From NCBI GenBank assembly GCA_900239685.1, contig OENT01000090.1, positions 62,001 to 126,000 on the forward strand: DNA of 64,000 nucleotides, given 5' to 3'. Below, piece after piece: positions 23,801 to 35,878 of this stretch. A model generated the notes under the pieces. The model saw only the letters and a program-made list of their open reading frames with translations, was not told the DNA's origin and did no database searches. This DNA comes from Rotaria macrura (Eukaryota; Rotifera; Eurotatoria; Philodinida; Philodinidae). Position 1 is the stretch's first letter. Each line of letters starts with the position of its first letter. The translations under genes and the position numbers were made by a program.

Positions 23801-26411
23801 CAATGCATAAGGAAAAAAAACAGATAATTTATTTCATCGTATTTCAATCTTAGAAAAGTTACAAGTTTTAGAAATTCGCCGAAATTTGATTCAAGGAAAT
23901 AAATTGATGTTTCTTCTTCCAATCAACAGTTAAGGTGTATGGCAAACGGAAGAGCTATGCCATGCGCGAAAACCACTAATTATATGATACTCTTAGAGAC
24001 GCGATGGTTGGAGGGAATTTTTCTCTAGGGTCTGAATCTGAATTCTTCATTGCAAGTAATTTGAATACACGAGTTGCTCATATGGCACATGTGAGGGCAT
24101 CAACACGCTCAACATGTCCCATGAAACATCTGAGATAGAAATTTCATCAATCCAGCAACGAACTATTGTTGGAGTGATTCTTCTATAATGTCTTTTTTAT
24201 TGTTCATAAATACTTACAGATAGGAACATATGAGTAGATCTGAAATTGTTACGGTAACCTATTTTCACTAGACCCTGTTTCTATTCGACGTGACAGATAA
24301 AAATTTACCGAATAGTTTTCCTTGTAGCAAAATCACAACATTCTACTTGGCCAGTGTATTTAGGACTCGTACTCTTTTCTTTGTATTCAAAATTCAATAG
24401 GATTTAATTCATAAAGATCCTTTTCATATAATAGAATTCTATCAAACAAAATTCGCCTTGTCATCATTGATCGAAAGTCGATAATCATTTCTCTTATATT
24501 ATATTCTAGGCAAAAAAACAGCAGCAACAACAACAACTAATTGATCTATCTGATTTGGATTCGGCTCGAGCACGTCTTCGCATATCAGTTCGTTCGCGTG
24601 ATCGTTCAGCTGACAATATACTTTTGGCACCGAATACAAATATTAAAACAGAAGCATCGCAAGTTCTATCACCGATTACTTCTATATCAAGTAGTCCTAT
24701 ACAACGTTCTGTCAGTTTTAAACGGATTCAAGACATAAATGAATCAAAACTAATGAATCGACCTATTTTAAAACAGAAGAAAGAAGATATTAATGAGAAT
24801 GCTACACCCAACAATAAACTTATCGAGCATCATTCAACTATAATACATCTTTCAATGCGAAATGAAAATAGTGATGAACAAATTGATATTAATAGTTCAA
24901 GTCCAACCAAATCTATGTCGCGTTCGTCATCTCAAGAACATATCTATGATAATTTAGATGTTTTCAAACGTCCAAAATCGAATATGATCTCATCATCTAA
25001 TGAAGATGACTCGTCGTCATCATCAACAACTGTTGTCAAAGCACGAGAACATCCGATATCAGGAACACGTTTAAGACCAGTTACCGTGCATGTACCAACG
25101 ACTGATGACAAAGACATAGGAAATGAATTTGAAAATGTCTTTAATCAATTAAAAAAACGCGGCTCAATTCGTAAAGTTCGAGCAAACGAAGAAAAACCAT
25201 CAGAACCTTTGCCGTCTCCTCCTATCGTAGAAAAGTATGCACCTGTGTCTCCATCTATCAAATCTGAGAATGTACCAATAGTATCAACGAATAAAATTAT
25301 TGACGCTATTTATACGCCGACACAAAATCGACGAAAAACAGTTGTTGGTGTTCATCTTTCAGCAAATAATAAAGTTGCGACTAATGACAATAAACCAACA
25401 CCATCATGGGTTGATATTGCTAAGCAAAAACAAAATAAATTGTGAGTCATTTATTATCAATCGAAACAGAAATCCACCTATCATTATAGTTTAACTATGA
25501 TATGCATGTTGAAAATGTCTACTCTTAGCTGAAAATGAATCACGAACAATTACGTTTTAGTTGAAATTTCACTGAAGCTAAGAACGACCTAAAACAGCGT
25601 CCGAAAATCTCAGGAGTTGAAATTTTTATTTTAATCAGAACTTGTCATTAATTTATAAGGAAATGTTTTCAACATGAAACAAAACCTGCTGTTATTTTTC
25701 CAGTCATCCATAGTTGGTTTTCCCTATATTATATATCAATTCATCCCAAGTGTAGCTTGTGTAGAAGAGAGACAACTGTGTATGAAAATTTCTGAATTTA
25801 AACTTGATAGGGCCTAGTGCACATAGTAAGATAACAAAGAGTATTTGTCGGCACCTAAAACTAGAACTCAATGAGTTCTTTTGCTCAATACTTTTGTAAC
25901 TTTTTCATTTACAAGATAACCCTACATCTTGATTTCAACTTATGATTCTACTTATAGCAAAAGATCTGAAACACATGCTCTGATTGTCATTGGTCATTTA
26001 AAATTATTATCAATGCTATAAATATCATCTTTTTATTGTTGTTTTCTTTAAAGTATTTGAAAGAAGTCAACGGATTTATATTTTTAGTCAATTAGTGTCG
26101 AATGACAAAAATCAACAAGATGAATTTGAACAACAAACATCGATGGAATCACAGGTTATGGTTCGAAAACCGATAAATACTGCTGATGCTCGATCAAATC
26201 GAAAATCAATGTTTGAACAAACTTCAGCACAAAATAATGCACATACTATTGAAAGAGTAAATATAATTTTCTTATCTATTCATTCGACATGGAAAAGTGA
26301 TGAAATTTAATTTTATGATTATTTTTCTATTTCTTTTAGGATTCAATAAGAGCATTGAAAGCTGGGAACCCAAATCGCATAAATAATTTAATTCAATTTT
26401 TTGACAAATAA
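20888..26411 (+). CDS. Ser-rich disordered scaffold-like protein with SH3/SH2-ligand motifs
   Basis: Exons 20888-20927, 21048-21132, 21193-21301, 21953-22054, 22218-22277, 22332-22356, 22408-22520, 22578-22638, 22760-22888, 22975-23030, 24510-25441, 26088-26256 and 26340-26411 give 650 aa in phase. The family was not identified. The N-terminus is short and acidic (MSGIDELVSLMDE). Most of the protein is Ser/Lys-rich and probably disordered. Visible motifs are PPPLPPKQRH (SH3-ligand type), a poly-Gln run, HIYDNLD (possible phosphotyrosine site), the tryptophan motif PSWVDIAKQKQNKFQ and a conserved-looking C-terminus NPNRINNLIQFFDK. The tryptophan motif weakly recalls actin-capping regulators of the CRACD/KIAA1522 kind, but this is only an impression. 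Alternative exons may exist in 21302-21952, where one reading gives an early stop. Intron 23031-24509 holds nothing recognised. Confidence 0.7.
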
Positions 26412-26565
26412 TTTTTTTTTCCTTCTTTTACGATTTCTTGTCTTTTATGTCTCCGTCATGTAACAACAGTGTGTTTGTGTGTGTGTTTGCTTGTACAAAG
26501 ATAAATCTTTAATTGTTATGCAACGATATATTCTTTTTTTTCTTTCTTAACTAATATAAGTCTTT

Positions 26566-26571
26566 ATTAAA
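26566..26571 (+). terminator. Candidate poly(A) signal (ATTAAA)
   Basis: It lies 154 nt after the stop of the scaffold-like gene and 54 nt before the TIMM8 ATG, just upstream of A-rich and T-rich runs. Position supports 3' processing of the upstream gene. Confidence 0.35.
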
Positions 26572-26603
26572 GAAAAAAAAAAGAACAACAAAAAAAGAGA
26601 ATT

Positions 26604-26616
26604 GTTTTTTTTTTAG
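26604..26616 (+). promoter_or_regulatory. Strong splice-acceptor-like site just before the TIMM8 start
   Basis: A run of 11 T ends in AG at 26615-26616, only 3 nt before the ATG at 26620. No upstream coding exon in frame needs it, so it fits a spliced-leader acceptor or a 5'-UTR intron. Confidence 0.45.
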
Positions 26617-26619
26617 ATA

Positions 26620-27027
26620 ATGGACTTGACAGGAGCCTCTAGTTCAGGTATTGGTGATGCTCATCTAGCATCGTTCATCGAACAAGAAAATCAAAAACAA
26701 CGTTTTCAATCAGTTGTACATTCATTAACCGATCAATGTTGGGAACTATGTGGACCAAGTATATCGTCAAGACTTGATGGAAAAACGGAAACCTGTTTAG
26801 CTAATTGTGTTGAACGTTTTATTGATTCAAGTAATTATATTATTAATAAACTTGGTCAAGAAGGTGCCGCTGCTGTTTCATCCATGAAATCCAATGAATT
26901 TAGTTCATCAACGGATTTTTCATTCGGTACACCTGATGTAGGTCTTCAATCACCGAATTTCTCATCAGATTATAATAGTTCAACAACGAATCAAGAAGAA
27001 AAAAAGAGTAGTTGGAAATTTTGGTAG
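26620..27027 (+). CDS. TIMM8: Mitochondrial intermembrane-space chaperone Tim8
   Basis: A single-exon gene of 135 aa. Small Tim proteins escort hydrophobic precursors across the intermembrane space, with Tim8 partnering Tim13. The twin CX3C motif is C40-WEL-C44 and C59-LAN-C63, followed by CVERFIDSSNYIINKL, which is diagnostic of the Tim8 branch. The first about 90 residues match the family length. The last about 45 residues are an added Ser/Asn-rich tail ending KKSSWKFW, unlike the compact animal proteins. It lies 208 bp after the scaffold-like gene and 160 bp before PSMB2 on the same strand, consistent with co-transcription. Confidence 0.93.
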   Translation: MDLTGASSSGIGDAHLASFIEQENQKQRFQSVVHSLTDQCWELCGPSISSRLDGKTETCLANCVERFIDSSNYIINKLGQEGAAAVSSMKSNEFSSSTDFSFGTPDVGLQSPNFSSDYNSSTTNQEEKKSSWKFW

Positions 27028-27141
27028 ATTTATTATTGTTTTTTCTGTCTTCTGTTATTGCTCTCACAACGTCTTCAGTATTCGTTCTTGTTTCTTTTCT
27101 TTGGACTACACTTCTAGGATTTAGTGAGTTATTCTAAAAAT

Positions 27142-27155
27142 TTTTTGCCTTTCAG
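27142..27155 (+). promoter_or_regulatory. Splice-acceptor-like site in PSMB2 leader
   Basis: TTTTGCCTTTCAG ends at 27155, 32 nt before the PSMB2 ATG and 128 nt after the TIMM8 stop. This is a canonical pyrimidine tract plus CAG with no matching in-frame coding exon upstream. Confidence 0.45.
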
Positions 27156-27187
27156 ATTTACAAAACATATTCGAATAAAATAAAGAA

Positions 27188-28724
27188 ATGGTTGAATCCG
27201 TAATCGGTATTCGTGGTAAAGATTTCGTGTTGTTAGCTCAAGATGCTAATACAACAAAATATGGTATACTCAATATGAAATTCGATACAAATCGATTGTT
27301 TAAATTAAGCGAACATTGTGCTATGCTTGCTGGTAAGAGATTAATCGCGTTCAAAATTTGTTTTTTTTTATATTGTAATTATTGATATTTCAAGAAATAC
27401 GAATGGATCGTAAATAATTAGAATTTCATGTTCATTGTGTTTAGATGTGCAAAATTCTTGATTTTGCTTTGCATTCAATCGTAAGCATATGAAATAACCT
27501 CTATATGAAATCTATTACATTTAAATAATGAATAAATTTATTAGTAAGGCTTACATGTTTGTCTTCGGGTCAGCGTTATCTGAAGCTGTTTGTCATGGAG
27601 TTGATCCTTGTGTAATCAGGATTGTGTGTTTGAAATACTTCAAAGAATGAAGAGCTTAAGAATTGTCTATATCACGAGATGATTACGTAATGTGAAGTTT
27701 TGTCGTCTGAATCAATGAAGTAACTTGTTGATGTTGAAATTGAACTCGACCCCGGTTTCTGTTTTCGATCATCTTGAACTATTGAAATATGAGTTTCGTT
27801 TGGTTTTGTGTCAACTTAAGAGTATCACAAGGAATTGGTTTCGTTACTTTTCATTTTGTAATATGTTATATCGTTGGGCAAAAAAAAAACGTTTTCTTCG
27901 ACATATCGAATTCCTTGGCGACGGTCGATGTTTGTATTTTGGGTATGACTATGAAATTGTCTTTCATAATTGAAAATTTTAAAATAGTCTACTATTTGTT
28001 TGAACCAACTCGTTATGCATCAAGACTTTTCTTTTTTCCCTCGTTGACGTCAAATCAACGAATGGATTGTATACTAAATGAAATAGATATAACTCGACTT
28101 GATTCTAGGGAGTCATTGTTGATGTTCATTCGCTAGTATTGTTCATTATTTTGTAAACTTGTTCTATGAAGTATGCTTTCTATTCTAGCTGGTGAACCAG
28201 GTGATGTTGTCCAATTCGCAGAATATGTAGGTAAAAATATTCAGTTATACAAAATGATAAATGGCATTGAATTATCACCATATGCATGTGCCAACTTTAC
28301 CCGTCATGAGATGGCAACTTCGCTTCGTTCACGAAATTCATTTTTAGCTAATCTTATTGTTGGCGGTTATTCAACAAATGAACGGGATCAACAACGTGTA
28401 CAACTTTATTCCATTGATTATTTAGGCGCTATGGTTTCAGCTAATGTTGTTGCTCATGGTTTCTGTCAATATTTCGCATTAGCCGTTGGTGATCGTTTAT
28501 GGAAAGAAGATTTATCTGTAGAAGGAGCGTTGGCCATGTTACAAATTATGGTCAATGAACTTGGCAAACGTATGGCAGCTTATCCACATTGTGTATTTGT
28601 GAGAATAATTGATGCAAAAGGTATACACGTACTTGAAAATATGTATCCAGAAAAAATTCATGTGGCCAAACCATCTGAAGGTGAATTACAAACAAGTGCC
28701 GATATGATGGACATTCATACTTAG
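27188..28724 (+). CDS. PSMB2: Proteasome 20S subunit beta type-2
   Basis: Exons 27188-27332 and 28189-28724 give 226 aa (human about 201). This is the beta-4 (HsN3) position subunit of the 20S core. It is a non-catalytic beta subunit, and the absence of a processed Thr1 fits. Diagnostic blocks are ESVIGIRGKDFVLLAQD, GEPGDVVQFAEYVGKNIQLY, GIELSPYACANFTR and VRIIDAKGIHVLENM. The phase-1 junction reads MLAAGEPGD. The C-terminus has about 20 extra residues (KPSEGELQTSADMMDIHT). The 856-bp intron contains only chance open frames. AATAAA copies at 27174-27184 lie in its own leader, so they are not reliable TIMM8 poly(A) signals. Confidence 0.96.
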
Positions 28725-28749
28725 TTCAATTTTTTCTGCATACAAACTT

Positions 28750-28755
28750 AATAAA
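28750..28755 (+). terminator. PSMB2 poly(A) signal AATAAA
   Basis: A canonical AATAAA 26 nt after the PSMB2 stop codon, followed by a T-rich stretch. Confidence 0.65.
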
Positions 28756-31700
28756 ACTATAACATCAATTTTTTTTAAACTAGACTCTATACTTTATTTC
28801 TTTTTTTGTTATTGCTGCTGTTCGTATGAATAAGACTTTATCAAATGTCTAGCGGACATAAAATGACAGAAAAATTATTGAAGTAATTTCTATTTCAAAC
28901 TATATCTAATCGTTTCTTATTTTATCGTTCATGTTGACTTGTGATGTTCAGCTTCAGATTTCAAGGGAAAAGAATGAATTTCGACGAGTAATTAGGATTT
29001 TATTTCGATTGAAGTATGCGAAGATCTGCTTTTCTTTTTTATGCGCTATGGCATCATGTTTCAAACATCTTTTAACTTCGCTACAATGGTAAGTATTGTA
29101 GCCTGTTGTATCTGTAATTGAAACGATTAAGACTAGCTCTACCATCGGAGGAAGAAAAAAATATTAATTATAACGCTAAGAAAAAGTGAAATACAAAAAT
29201 ATTGAATGACTAGGAACAAGAGACGTAAGTCAACAAGGGAACTGTTATGCATTGAAAATCTAAGATTTCATAGATTCATTCGATAATGGGTGACGTTTGA
29301 ACCAAACGCTGATTGAATGATATTAATTAGACCGAAGTTGACTTATGCAAGAATGTCAAATCGTTTGAATGGTAAACTTCTTATGGATGCTATCAATAAA
29401 ATTGATATTCAATAAAATGCGATCTGAACAACTTCTGGAATAGAAAATTAATGTTTCATAGTATTATTTGAATTTCAGTAATAGATTACAATTGGCAAGG
29501 TTGTCTTAGAGTGGTACGAATTGTCGCTTGTTCTTATTCGTCTTGGAGGAATCACATCACATGCATGGTGAATCGTATCTATTTATCAACCTCTACAGAT
29601 ATTACTTCACATTTCAGTGTAACTACTGTGTGAAGTCCTAGGTTGAAATATGATGTATACATGAGTAATTAACTATACTACATGAAAAAGTATAATAAAT
29701 ATTGATGTTCTGTGAGCCTGATAATAGAAGCAGGCATGTTTAAAGTACTTTAGAAGATTTTCCAACATGCTAGCCTTTTAACTTGCAATATGTTTTCAGT
29801 TTATCATGAGTTTTCTAAATTGAATTTTCAAAGCAGTGAGACTGTCTCCGTTGTCTTAAGCATTCCAGTTCTCTAGGCATGGCAAATGAAAGTTTCACTC
29901 TATACTCTGTGTTTTTATAAGTTTTATCTCTTCTGAAAACTAATGACAATAAAAGATTTTCCAAAGTTGAATATAGATGCCATCTATTCAACATGTTTTA
30001 TCAATAATACGAAATGAAAACCAACGCTTAAACATAGAACAATAATAAACAGGTACTTAATTGGGTCTTGATATTGAAATGAATTGATAACATATATATC
30101 AGGTATTGCTGACACAAAGATCGACGAGTTTAGCAAAAGGCTGTTTTTGGCATGCAGCAAGATATCTTAGATAAGTGATCTATTCGCTGTATACAGTGAT
30201 GCGCATTTGCACCACGGATGATATTTTCTTATATTTATATCTTATAAACTTATTTTCATTAGATTGACTGAAACAAAATGATGTTTAGCATGGACGATAC
30301 TCTTGATAAAAACATGATAATGAAGATTTCATAAATGCTTAACGTAGTGTGCAATCATATAATTTTTAGTGTTCATAAGTGCTTTGATGTTGTATAAAAG
30401 TTTTTGGAACTTACAAATCTTCGACAAGTATACATTATAATTTAGGCTTTGGATTTCTACAGTAGATGAAAGCCAAATCAGTCAATAGTTTTTAAACTGA
30501 GCGCTAAATCGTTTTGATGATCGCTATAATTAGTATGTTTTAACCAAGTTCACATCGACACTCTACGTCCGATACTTACGCATGTCAAAAGTAAATCAAT
30601 GATCTACATTGGTTATAATAGTATGCTATTCCGACTTAATGTAAACGTTCGCACACTTACATAACAGCTGAAAATTCTGGAGAAATTTTTATAAAACTGA
30701 AAAATATACATCAAATTCATCTACAATAAGGCACTGAATTTAACATGTAAAACAATTTGATGATTTGATCTTTAATATCGTTGTTCATGGAAAATAAAAA
30801 TTCATAAGTTTTTTGAAAAATTCCAGATGTTACTCACGATGTATAGCTAAAAACCTTTTCATCTGCCTTCAAGTCTCACTAAAATCAAATTGATCTATAG
30901 TATGATTAGTTGTCAGTCACAATGTCAGGTTGGCACAACAATATTAAGTTGTCTTAGAAATTAGTTTCTCTCTATTGGCATAGAACACTACGATCATACA
31001 TATATATATATAAGGATCGACTAAAACATGAGCCGTGGCAATAACTTTTAAAAAAATATACCAAGTCTTCATCATTCAGATTGAATTAGAGATACAATGT
31101 TAATTGACTTTCTCACTGTGCATAATCATATGAGAATGTAATGAGGTGATGGTATAGTATCTACAAGAAATATCCATTTTTTATTCAAATGATCATCTTT
31201 TTATGAAAAAACTTTGAGTTTTTTTCGTAAAAAATCTTTCTATATCAATGCGCTGTTTACATCAATAGGAATCAATCGCATGACAATTATTTAATTTACA
31301 CTCATTGATTACTGTATAATATTGCATTTAAGTAATTCTAGTGAGAAAGCTTACTTTCAGTCACCAGCTTTTATAAGCTCGACCAACAAACTCTAACATC
31401 TCAATAAGTTGAATTGGACTCATCAATCACATACCACCTAATTCGATCGTAAACTAGCTTCATCCATGGTTATCCTATTCATTATTCAAGCATTCCGCGA
31501 GAAGGAAACTGTTCTTCCTTTGTGAAAATTTATTAATTGTACATGTTCGATCACTCAACGTCGAACGAACACTCTCGTGGTAAGATCCCTTCCGATAGAT
31601 CTTAATATGAAACATTGCAGCGAACAATTTATGAACAATATTAGTCCACTTTTTGTAAATTCTACCACGACTAAAAACTTTAATCAGAGATTAGAAGAGG

Positions 31701-32002
31701 TTCATTATATTGCAGCCTTCAAAAGAAACCATGAGTCCAAGGATTCCAATTACAGAAGTGCATCCGAACGCCCTCTATTGAATATATTCTTGGTCAATTT
31801 TAATATGAAACACTTTGAACAATATCATCTGGTTTCTATTCTTTTAAATTAAAATTTTTTTAGAATCGATTTATTATATTTAATGAATAAAAGTCTGATG
31901 AAAACAGCTGATCAACGCGGGTCTTTGTTCAAAGTAATATCTCTATGTGTTTAATCAATTGTTCTCTTTTTCGTTCAAAGTATACTGATTGTTTGTGTAA
32001 CG
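28756..32002. other. Intergenic, no gene recognised
   Basis: About 3.2 kb of AT-rich DNA. The open frames at 28954-29145 (minus) and 31577-31852 (plus) have no recognisable domain or splice context. A short (AT)n run occurs near 31000. Confidence 0.5.
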
Positions 32003-33753
32003 ATGGCAATGGATCAAAAATGGTGGCCATGGAAGCCAACACTATTCAGTCAATATCGCAGTAAGTTAAATTAATTGTCCCTATTTTTCGTTCAGTTATT
32101 TTCTAAAATCCAGTTCGTATCGCAAATGAATTACGTTTTGTTCACCGTGATGAACAATGCAAGGCATTACGTCATCAGATCGACCTTATCGAACATGATA
32201 TTACCGAAATACTTCAACAAATATCATCTATTGATTATACTCAAATCGATCAAGTTCGTTTTATTATTTTTAACAATTTCTATTGATATCATTTCGTTTT
32301 TAGAAACTTGGATCATTCATCGCTGTATGTCAAACTGAACAAAAGCATACACTCAAGGAATATTATCGTGTCAAAAAGCAATTGATTCATCTAACACCAA
32401 AGCTTCTCATCGGTAATGCTTACTTACATGCACGTCATGATGATATTCCAATTAAAACGCAACTTATCAATAACAAAAAACGACGAAAACGATTAAAACT
32501 ACCTATTGAACAACAATGGAAAAAGGGTATTGGAGATGCATATCGACGATTACAAATTCAGCGAGATCAAGAAGATCGATTTAAATCAAATCATCAATCT
32601 GTAAATATGTCAATACCTAATCAATCGTTACCTATCATTTCCGATGATCCTCTTTATGAACAACCGATTATCACAGAGAATATCATTGATGAAATAAAAG
32701 AGCATGAATTCGTACGACCTTGTAAATATTCTATGTTGTATCAAACCTTTTCTACATGTGTATATTCTAGTACCACCGACTGCAATCGATGAAATTATCA
32801 TTCCATTTCGAACACCACCATCGATACCGTAAGATAAATTCGATTCATGTAAAATAAACACAATATATTAGTTTTTTGAAAACTGTTTAGATGTCGATTA
32901 ACGCCATCGGATCCATTACAATTCACTGTTGATGATACGATTGTGAAACCACATCGTCTTGTTAATAAGACATTAGGAAATATAAGTCATATGTCATTTG
33001 TATGTTATTAATTATGTTTCTGTTGAATCTATTTTTCTTTTTCTCTTGAAGAATATCGATCCTGATCAATGTTCATCGCCGAAGTCAACAGAAGATAAAA
33101 AAAAGAAAACTAAGTTGAAGAAATTAATGCTACCACCAGCACGACCACCTCCGCCACCTTTATTTAGTTCGACAGCTATTTTTGATACACATGCTTTTTT
33201 TACACAAACAAATACCAAAACTAAAAAACAAAAGAAAAAGATTGATATTGCACGTCAACCAATAATAATGACAATTGGTAATACACAAAAGAAAAAGTCT
33301 CGAACGAAAAAATTGTCTCCTTATGATTTTCAAGATGATAACACTGTTACATCATCAAGATCCAAAGGTAATACACAGCTTTCGTATCATCGCCGAAGTT
33401 CTCACTCAAGTGCTTAAGCGAAGAAAAAGAACTTCGAAACTATTTTTTCAAGTACTTACAATATAGACAGCGATTACTTACGTTGCTAGGTATATTATCT
33501 ATCATTTATACATTCCAAAGGTATTTCTTTGAATACAGATTTCAAATCGCCCGTTGTTCCATCAGCGAAACTGTTCAGTTTCGTTTGATGAAAACTAAAC
33601 ACGATCCTTGTAAGAATAATTTCATATTTAAAAAAGTCAACTATTTTCTCATTTATTGTCTGATCAGGAAACAAGTTGTATTTCTCTCGTTCTGAAACCC
33701 ATCAATTTCCTCAAATAAGAAAATATTTCTAACTGATTGTTTGCATACGTACG

Positions 33754-33817
<64 letters not shown>

Positions 33818-34925
33818 TATCAAACGGTTGCTACCTTATTATCTATCTAATTTAAAACGACATCATGAACCTACAAATCAATGTCATCAAAACGAAAGAT
33901 ATATTAATTTATTCGATTAGTGAGACTATCTAAAAGTCTTCGAATTGAACAGACTTTCACGATAATGATAAAATAATGATGTAAGGAAAACAGCTTACAA
34001 TATAGAACGTGAAACATTCACAAGATAGTAGTGGTGCGGGTGTGCGTTTGAATCAAAGGAAAGTTGGAACTAAATTCATATCCTAACTACGACTTAGGAA
34101 GAATCAAGTAATATTATTATCACTTATGAAACAGTCTGCCTGCTATATGAATCAGTATGAGCGAATCAAAGTCGATCACTATGCCCCTGCTCGTCTAAAT
34201 AAATATTGATCGACCAGTCGAGAATAGAATAATAGAACTGCTTCAACCATTGGGTTTTTCCTAGTAGGAATTCTTTTTTTGGTTCTATCAAGTCTATGCC
34301 TGGATACTCTTTCAATGCCACCAGTAAACTTTGAAAAATCAGAAGTGTACAACATGTTAAGTTCGTATGTAAGTAATGCGAAACTACTGAAAGATGTAAT
34401 TATCTAGAATTTAAAAGCAAATTTCAGTAGAAAGACTAGCTTAGATTTGCATCATCCACAAATGTCTTTGTCAGAAATTACACTATGATGCTGATAGTGA
34501 GTCTCTTAATTAAGAAATTTTTATGTTTACGAGAGAGGGAATGAAACTTCAGTAGTTAACATAGCGCTTCGAGCCATTGTCATTCAAAATTTTTCTTTCT
34601 AGGTACCAAACTATTAACCGATGATATAATAACAGCTCGTTTTGCTAAAAATAGTCACTATCAGAGTCATCAAACATCTATGGCAAGTACTAAATCATCA
34701 AAATCCAATCATAAATGTAATGGACATGAACATAAGAAGAAAAAGAAGAATATCTTAGGTATTGGTGCATCAAGTCCATTGATATCATCGACAAATTTAA
34801 CATTATCACCCGGTCGATTATCGACGGATGATAAAGATGATGATTATGAAATAAAGTCATCATTATCAAGACGTCACAATCGAACTAAACCAGCAAATAA
34901 AAGTAAACGAACACGTGTAAAATAA
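32003..34925 (+). CDS. Basic coiled-coil protein of unknown family, probably nuclear
   Basis: Exons 32003-32060, 32114-32253, 32304-32721, 32771-32828, 32891-32999, 33052-33367 and 34603-34925 give 473 aa, all phases consistent. No family was recognised. The N-terminus is MAMDQKWWPWKPTLF, followed by a charged helical/coiled-coil region (about residues 20-110, with HQIDLIEHDITEILQQI). After it come basic clusters (NNKKRRKRLKLP, KKKKTKLKKL, EHKKKKKN) that look like nuclear localisation signals. Mid-protein has a conserved-looking block (AIDEIIIPFRTPP, KPHRLVNKTLGNISHMSF) and a proline run (PARPPPPPLF). The C-terminal exon contains KLLTDDIITARFAKNSHY and ends in basic residues. A chromatin or nuclear-complex role is a guess from composition. 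The last intron (33368-34602) carries a dinucleotide microsatellite. Confidence 0.68.
33754..33815. repeat. (CA)n/(TA)n compound microsatellite
   Basis: About 10 CA units run directly into about 21 TA units, inside the last intron of the basic coiled-coil gene. Confidence 0.95.
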
Positions 34926-35878
34926 ATTTTGTATTTTGATGAATTATAATTTATGTATAATGAGTATTTCTAAAAAAAATAAAAGTAGATTGCCTATCGA
35001 AAGATATTTCGATTGAATATTAATGAACTAAGTAAAATGTATGACTAGTGGATGATTATTTTTGAAAATAATTTTATAAGAACTATCGATATTTTGTATG
35101 AATGATAGATATATGGAATAATCGAACAGTGGACTGATAATGTTCATCGTACAATGTAACTATCTAGTTACTTGATTCCGATACAATTTCATTAGAAACT
35201 GGTAGACTTCATTAAGAATTTATTAGATCATTTAATTATCGATCATAAAGTGAAAAAGAAGTAAAATTAAGCGTTACAATCGTTTGGTTGTGTTATCGTA
35301 AATCAGCAGATCATTCAAATAGAAAATTGATCTTATTTCATCAAATTACACATATTAATTTATAAGATGATTTCGGAAAGAAAATGAATAAATAATAGTT
35401 TATTTCATTAAAAGTGAGTAATGTCATGCAAGCAAATTTACAATATTAGGATTCAATCGTATGAAGTCATTACAAAATTGGATGTGTTTATTCGTTGAAC
35501 CAGAAAACTATATCGATCGTTATTCAATACTTTATGAGGACAGTAGTTTTGGTTCTTTAAATATACTTTGAGTATGAAATTTTCCACATTCGTTCGTTCA
35601 AATTGAATAATTAGTAAATATATGTATCTCTGCTTGACATCAATTTAATATTTAGTATGATATTTTTCTTGTCTTTTCGGAAATGAGATCTCATTCTATG
35701 AATCATAAAAGTATTAACGAAATATTATTGTTTTGAGATCATTTTCTGAGATGAAGTGGATGTTGATATAGATACATTTCAAAATTAATATTTTGCAGTA
35801 CTACATGTAAATCATGTCATTGGAAGACTGAAGTGTATAATGGTACAAATTGACTGTATTGAAAGTTTACTTTCATCG

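Noticed and set aside
27725..28136. Overlapping plus-strand frames in the PSMB2 intron
   Set aside because: They interrupt a conserved protein and have no recognisable domain; the intron is required for PSMB2.
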